Shown in pieces: positions 5,693-9,196 of a DNA stretch of 9,196 bases. The notes under the pieces were generated by a model, which saw only the letters and a program-made list of their open reading frames with translations, ran no database searches and was not told the DNA's origin. The first letter of the stretch is position 1. Each line of letters starts with the position of its first letter. The DNA lies in contig JALULO010000165.1 in NCBI GenBank assembly GCA_027056215.1, positions 1-9,196 of the forward strand, written 5' to 3'. This DNA is from Campylobacterales bacterium. Lineage in GTDB: Bacteria; Campylobacterota; Campylobacteria; Campylobacterales; QNZT01. A program made the translations under genes and the position numbers.

Positions 5693-6862
5693 ATGTATAA
5701 AATCCAAACACTCAATAAAATATCACCAATAGGATTAGAAAAGTTTCCACATGATCAATATGAAGTAGCCAGTGAGTTTACAAATCCAGATGCCATAGTC
5801 GTACGTAGTTTTAAAATGCATGAGATGGATTTTGGAGATAACCTCAAAGCCATCGCCAGAGCTGGAGCAGGGGTGAATAATATCCCACTTGAAAAATGTT
5901 CCAATCAGGGGATTGTCGTTTTTAATGCCCCAGGAGCAAATGCAAATGCAGTTAAAGAGATTGTATTGGCTTCCATGTTGTTTGCTGCGCGTGATATCAT
6001 TGGTGGCGTGAACTGGGTTCAAAGTATCGCGGATGAAGGAGATAAAGTTCCTGCATTGGTTGAAAAAGGTAAAGCAAACTTTGCAGGTAGTGAGATCAAA
6101 GGTAAAACACTAGGTGTCATCGGACTTGGTGCTATCGGTGCGATGGTGGCAAATGATGCGATCAATCTAGGTATGAATGTAATCGGATATGATCCATATA
6201 TCTCTGTTGATGCAGCTTGGAGTTTGTCTGGAAAGGTACAAAAGGCAACTGGCTTAGAGACGATGCTGTCACAGGTAGATTATATCACTATTCATGTGCC
6301 GTTGATGGAGCAGACAAAAAATATGCTCAATAGTGAAAAATTTGCAATGATGAAAGATGGCGTGAAGATTATCAATTTTGCAAGAGGTGGACTTGTCCAT
6401 GATAGTGATTTAAAAGAGGCGATAGCTTCTGGAAAAGTCTCTTGCTATGTGACGGATTTTCCTGATGCTGCTCTTTTAGGGCAAAAGGGTATTATCCCTG
6501 TTCCTCATCTTGGTGCATCGACGGCAGAATCAGAAGAGAACTGTGCTGTGATGGCAGTAGAGCAAGTCAAAGAGTTTTTGGAAGAGGGAAATATCAAAAA
6601 CTCCGTGAATTTTCCAAACTGTAGCTTACCACGTGTTGTAGGCGATAAACGTCTTTTGATTGCTAACCAAAACATACCAAACATGATCAGTGAAATCACA
6701 TCACTTTTGGCTGATAATAGTATTAACATCTGTGACATGATTAACAAAAGCCGTGCTGATGTGGCATACAATATCATCGATATCTCAGGTGATTTATCTG
6801 GAGATATCGTTTCAAAACTTGAAGCAGTCGAGGGGATTATTTCTGTTAGGGTGATTGATTAA
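5693..6862 (+). CDS. serA: D-3-phosphoglycerate dehydrogenase, short type with C-terminal ACT domain
   Basis: NAD-dependent oxidation of 3-phosphoglycerate to 3-phosphohydroxypyruvate, the committed step of serine synthesis. The ATG at 5693 (389 aa) is chosen over an upstream in-frame TTG at 5672, because the protein then starts MYKIQTLN as in homologues and lies 1 nt after serC. Visible: ARAGAGVNNI, the NAD-binding GLGAIG at 144-149, R231 in NFARGGLVH, H272 in PHLGAST, and an ACT domain over about residues 318-389, which in this family often senses serine. The acidic residue expected between R231 and H272 (E269 of E. coli SerA) is not obvious: the segment reads DFPDAALLG, with A259 and A260. 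The roughly 390-aa form is typical of Clostridia and Bacteroidetes. Campylobacterota usually carry a form of about 530 residues, so transfer or a second specialised copy is possible. Confidence 0.95.
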   Translation: MYKIQTLNKISPIGLEKFPHDQYEVASEFTNPDAIVVRSFKMHEMDFGDNLKAIARAGAGVNNIPLEKCSNQGIVVFNAPGANANAVKEIVLASMLFAARDIIGGVNWVQSIADEGDKVPALVEKGKANFAGSEIKGKTLGVIGLGAIGAMVANDAINLGMNVIGYDPYISVDAAWSLSGKVQKATGLETMLSQVDYITIHVPLMEQTKNMLNSEKFAMMKDGVKIINFARGGLVHDSDLKEAIASGKVSCYVTDFPDAALLGQKGIIPVPHLGASTAESEENCAVMAVEQVKEFLEEGNIKNSVNFPNCSLPRVVGDKRLLIANQNIPNMISEITSLLADNSINICDMINKSRADVAYNIIDISGDLSGDIVSKLEAVEGIISVRVID

Positions 6863-6864
6863 AT

Positions 6865-7905
6865 ATGATCAAACCGATTATCGAAAACTATGGTTTTTTG
6901 CCAACGTTGGCAAAAAAGAGTGCTACGTTTTTACTAGCAGGAAGTGTAACCAAAACATGTGAGATAGAGGGGATTACACAAGCGGGTATCCCGGGACTCA
7001 TCCACTTGACACCGACTTTGGATGGTGAGTTTGTGGATAGTGGGAAACTCTTCTCTTTAGGTGAAATCGCGCAGACACCAAAGGGTGTGCCAACACCTGC
7101 GATCATCACAAGGGCAGTACGCAATGTAACCAATTTTGATTTTGAGATGTTAGATCTTGGACTACAAGTTACACCACAGGTAGATAAATTGCATAGCTTT
7201 GGGATCAAAGCCTCCAAGCGTATTGATCAAGGTGCAAATATCGATGCCAAAGCGATCATCGAAAAAGGGCGTTTGTTTGGGGCAACCTATACGCCTAGGG
7301 GTGAGTATATCATCTTAGGAGAGTCTACCCCATCTGGTACGACAACGGCAAGGGCGGTAGCAGAAGCACTTGGTTTTGTAGCAGAGGGCTATTTTAGCTC
7401 TTCTTTTTTGGATGCACCAAAAGGGTTAAAAGATAAAGTGATTGCCGATGCACTCTCTTTGGTAAAAGAAGAAGATGATCTCTATACTAAACTTGGCTCT
7501 GTAGCAGATAATATGCTACTTTTTTGTGCAGGATTTGCCAGTGCCTATAGCCAAAGAGGGGAAATTGTACTTGCCGGTGGTACGCAGATGGCAGCGGTGT
7601 TATTGGTCATAGAGAAGCTTAGACTTTCATGTGAGTACAAAAATATCGCTTTGATGACGACCAAATGGGTTTATGAAGATACGCTCTCTGATATTAAAGG
7701 ATTGCTTAGCTTGTTGGCACATAAAGTAGATGGTTATTATGCTGATTTTGATTTTGCCGATGCACATGTGGATGTTTTGAAACTTTATGATCAAGGTGAA
7801 GCCAAAGAGGGTGTTGGTGCAGGTGGAGCACTATGCTATGCCTTTTTGCAAGGGGTTAAAAAGGATGCTATGCTAAAAGAGATTGAGACTGTTTTAGTTG
7901 GATGA
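6865..7905 (+). CDS. cobT: CobT-like nicotinate-nucleotide:lower-base phosphoribosyltransferase (TIGR00303/UPF0284 type)
   Basis: Expected to transfer phosphoribose from nicotinate mononucleotide to the lower-ligand base, giving the alpha-riboside phosphate used by CobS. The sequence belongs to the archaeal/cyanobacterial-type family TIGR00303 rather than classical CobT: 346 residues, TQAGIPGLIHLTPTLD near 38-53, a glycine-rich loop GESTPSGTTTARA at 152-164, FCAGFASAYSQRGEIVLAGGTQM around 220-242, and a C-terminal GVGAGGA. The start is 2 nt after serA. The ribosome site is weak (AGGGTGA), so translation is likely coupled. Its stop overlaps cobU by 4 nt (ATGA). The position between serA and cobU supports the cobamide role. 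The base used (5,6-dimethylbenzimidazole, adenine or another) cannot be read from the sequence. Confidence 0.9.
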   Translation: MIKPIIENYGFLPTLAKKSATFLLAGSVTKTCEIEGITQAGIPGLIHLTPTLDGEFVDSGKLFSLGEIAQTPKGVPTPAIITRAVRNVTNFDFEMLDLGLQVTPQVDKLHSFGIKASKRIDQGANIDAKAIIEKGRLFGATYTPRGEYIILGESTPSGTTTARAVAEALGFVAEGYFSSSFLDAPKGLKDKVIADALSLVKEEDDLYTKLGSVADNMLLFCAGFASAYSQRGEIVLAGGTQMAAVLLVIEKLRLSCEYKNIALMTTKWVYEDTLSDIKGLLSLLAHKVDGYYADFDFADAHVDVLKLYDQGEAKEGVGAGGALCYAFLQGVKKDAMLKEIETVLVG

Positions 7906-8390
7906 AAGTACTTTTTTATGGTGGACAAAAAAGTGGTAAAAGCCACCTTGCAGAAGAGAAGATTTTGCAGATGGCGACGACAAAACCTTTTTATGTTGCC
8001 ACGTATGATAACAGTTTTAATGATGCTGAAATGCAAGAGAAAATCGATCTGCATCGACAAAGACGTTTGCATGATTTTATCACCTTAGAAGAGCCTTGTT
8101 TTTTGGATCGCGTTATAGAGGATGATGGATTTTATCTGATCGATTGTTTGAGTATGTGGATACTCAATATCCTTGAAAGAGGGATTGATCATGAGAATAT
8201 CTTGCAAACGTTACTACACTCTGATGCCCATATCGTTTTTGTACTCAACGATGTCAATCGAGGTATCATTCCAGACAATCCTTTAAGCCGTCGTTACGTT
8301 GATCTTACAGGTATCATCGGTCAGGAAGTTGCCTCTTGTTGTGATGAAGTGTATGAGGTAGTTTTGGGATTGCCAAAGAGACTCAAATGA
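7902..8390 (+). CDS. cobU: Adenosylcobinamide kinase / adenosylcobinamide-phosphate guanylyltransferase
   Basis: Bifunctional enzyme: phosphorylates adenosylcobinamide, then transfers GMP to give adenosylcobinamide-GDP. It has 162 residues, slightly below the usual 170-180. The P-loop GGQKSGKS is at 7-14 (the family mostly has R where K10 stands). H51 in DLHRQRR fits the guanylylated histidine region. A Walker B-like LIDCLSMW lies at 79-86, GIIPDNPLSRRY at 121-132, and a typical end GLPKRLK. Two places are less standard: LNDVN instead of the common SNEVG before GIIP, and GQ where NQ is usual. It starts with an ATGA overlap with cobT and ends with an ATGA overlap with cobS. The enzyme also permits salvage of imported cobinamide without the cobQ or cobD steps. 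Confidence 0.95.
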   Translation: MKVLFYGGQKSGKSHLAEEKILQMATTKPFYVATYDNSFNDAEMQEKIDLHRQRRLHDFITLEEPCFLDRVIEDDGFYLIDCLSMWILNILERGIDHENILQTLLHSDAHIVFVLNDVNRGIIPDNPLSRRYVDLTGIIGQEVASCCDEVYEVVLGLPKRLK

Positions 8391-9127
8391 GAGCGATTTT
8401 TGAAGGCTTGGTGCTCTCTTTAGGATACTTTTCACAGATACATCTTCCCTATCGGGTGCAAAAAGTAACCCCACGAGTATATGGTTTTATGGCACTTGGT
8501 TTACCTTTTGTTGGGATGCTTTTGGGTATTTTGACAGTTGCAATCTATTTGGTTGTTTCCTCTTTTTTTGATGTGGTGTATGGTGGTGTGTTCGCTGCTA
8601 TCGTCTATATGGCATTGTATGGGTTTATCCATCTTGAAGGGATGGCAGATATCATCGATGCCTATTATGCCAAACATAGTGGCAAAGAGGTTTATAAGGT
8701 ACTCAAAGACCCTACCATCGGTGCGCTTGGTGCGATCGGAACTTTTTGTTTTATTTTGTTAAAAAGCTTGGTGCTGTTCTACCTTTTTCGGTCGCAGTTG
8801 TTTTATGGTGTGATTGTTGTGATGGGACTGAGCCGTTTGATGGCTGTTGTATTGATCTATCTTGCCTCTTTTCATGCAGGTTCAACCTTTATCATGAAGA
8901 TGAAAGGGGGTATCTCTTTACGGGTTTTTTGGGCGGTAGTAAGTGTGGTAGCTATGATGAGTATGCTGGCATCTTTTGTCCTTTTTCCTCTTGCCTTGGT
9001 TGTGACATACATACTCTATATATGGTTACAAAGGAACATAGGCTTTCTCAACGGAGATGGATTGGGTTTTGTGATTGAGCTTGTAGAGTGGGGGTTATTT
9101 AATATATTTCTTTTTTTGTCGATGTAG
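8387..9127 (+). CDS. cobS: Adenosylcobinamide-GDP ribazoletransferase (cobalamin synthase)
   Basis: Integral membrane enzyme joining adenosylcobinamide-GDP and the alpha-riboside (or its phosphate) to form adenosylcobamide (phosphate). It has 246 residues, normal for the family. It has about six hydrophobic helices. The conserved acidic loop HLEGMADIIDAYY (82-94) corresponds to HLDGLADTADG in other CobS; E84 replaces the first Asp, while D88 and D91 are kept. KDPTIGALGAIG (107-118) and LNGDGLGFVIELVE (221-234) match the other signature loops. The ATG at 8387 overlaps the cobU stop by 4 nt. It is the last clear gene of the operon, but the next start is only 41 nt downstream and no terminator is seen, so transcription may continue. 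Confidence 0.95.
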   Translation: MRAIFEGLVLSLGYFSQIHLPYRVQKVTPRVYGFMALGLPFVGMLLGILTVAIYLVVSSFFDVVYGGVFAAIVYMALYGFIHLEGMADIIDAYYAKHSGKEVYKVLKDPTIGALGAIGTFCFILLKSLVLFYLFRSQLFYGVIVVMGLSRLMAVVLIYLASFHAGSTFIMKMKGGISLRVFWAVVSVVAMMSMLASFVLFPLALVVTYILYIWLQRNIGFLNGDGLGFVIELVEWGLFNIFLFLSM

Positions 9128-9168
9128 AGGCATCACTATATAGAAAATAGAAAATCAAAGGAGAATAT

Positions 9169-9196
9169 ATGTTTGGACGATCAAACAGTGCGGTAT
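9169..9196 (+). CDS. Start of an unidentified gene (cut by window end)
   Basis: ATG at 9169 with a strong AAAGGAGA site (9158-9165 region), opening MFGRSNSAV before the window ends. Only nine codons are visible, so no family can be named. The 41-nt gap after cobS holds an AT-rich stretch with a doubled GAAAATA-like motif but no hairpin, so the gene may belong to the same transcript. Confidence 0.55.

Noticed and set aside
6505..7217. Opposite-strand frames of 90 and 109 residues over serA and cobT
   Set aside because: Antiparallel shadows of strongly conserved genes, with no independent start signals.
1..9196. CRISPR array, tRNA, rRNA, insertion sequence or prophage elements
   Set aside because: No regularly spaced repeats, clover-leaf or rRNA sequences, transposase motifs or terminal inverted repeats were seen on either strand.

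Overview
The window looks like part of a low-GC genome of the Campylobacterota (former Epsilonproteobacteria), close in style to Sulfurimonas, Sulfurovum or Sulfurospirillum. This is inferred from AT-rich, tightly packed genes, from the degenerate HAMP-like region of the chemoreceptor (typical of this phylum), and from the cobamide gene set. No rRNA or other direct phylogenetic marker is present.

Left part (1-2551): a methyl-accepting chemotaxis protein on the minus strand runs off the left edge. Divergent from it is a 63-residue basic protein of unknown function. That gene meets, tail to tail with a 4-nt overlap, a 47-residue membrane-anchored His-rich protein on the minus strand. The two short intergenic regions hold divergent promoters and a phased direct repeat.

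Middle and right part (2552-9127): all genes are on the plus strand and almost all concern the late, nucleotide-loop part of cobamide (vitamin B12 family) synthesis. The order is: a Cys-rich probable metal-binding protein; a 52-codon remnant of the phosphothreonine/phosphoserine decarboxylase gene cobD, whose N-terminal and C-terminal ends are joined in frame; cobQ/cbiP (cobyric acid synthase) with a one-base frameshift in a G6 run; a possible small membrane ORF; and then, behind a perfect TATAAT box, serC-serA-cobT(TIGR00303 type)-cobU-cobS. The last five genes are separated by +1, +2, -4 and -4 nt and must be one transcription unit. A new gene begins at 9169 and runs off the right edge.

How they fit: CobQ amidates adenosylcobyric acid. 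CobD makes the aminoalcohol phosphate linker. CobU and the CobT-like enzyme activate cobinamide and the lower base, and CobS joins them. SerA and SerC make O-phospho-L-serine from 3-phosphoglycerate, and no serB is present here. O-phospho-L-serine is the linker precursor in norcobamides, known from Sulfurospirillum multivorans, so the serCA insertion may be a dedicated linker supply. Yet the decarboxylase that would use it is reduced to a stub here and cobQ is out of frame, while serC, serA, cobT, cobU and cobS look intact. Either this strain is degenerating toward cobinamide salvage, or the lesions are sequence or assembly errors. This combination is the most interesting feature of the window.
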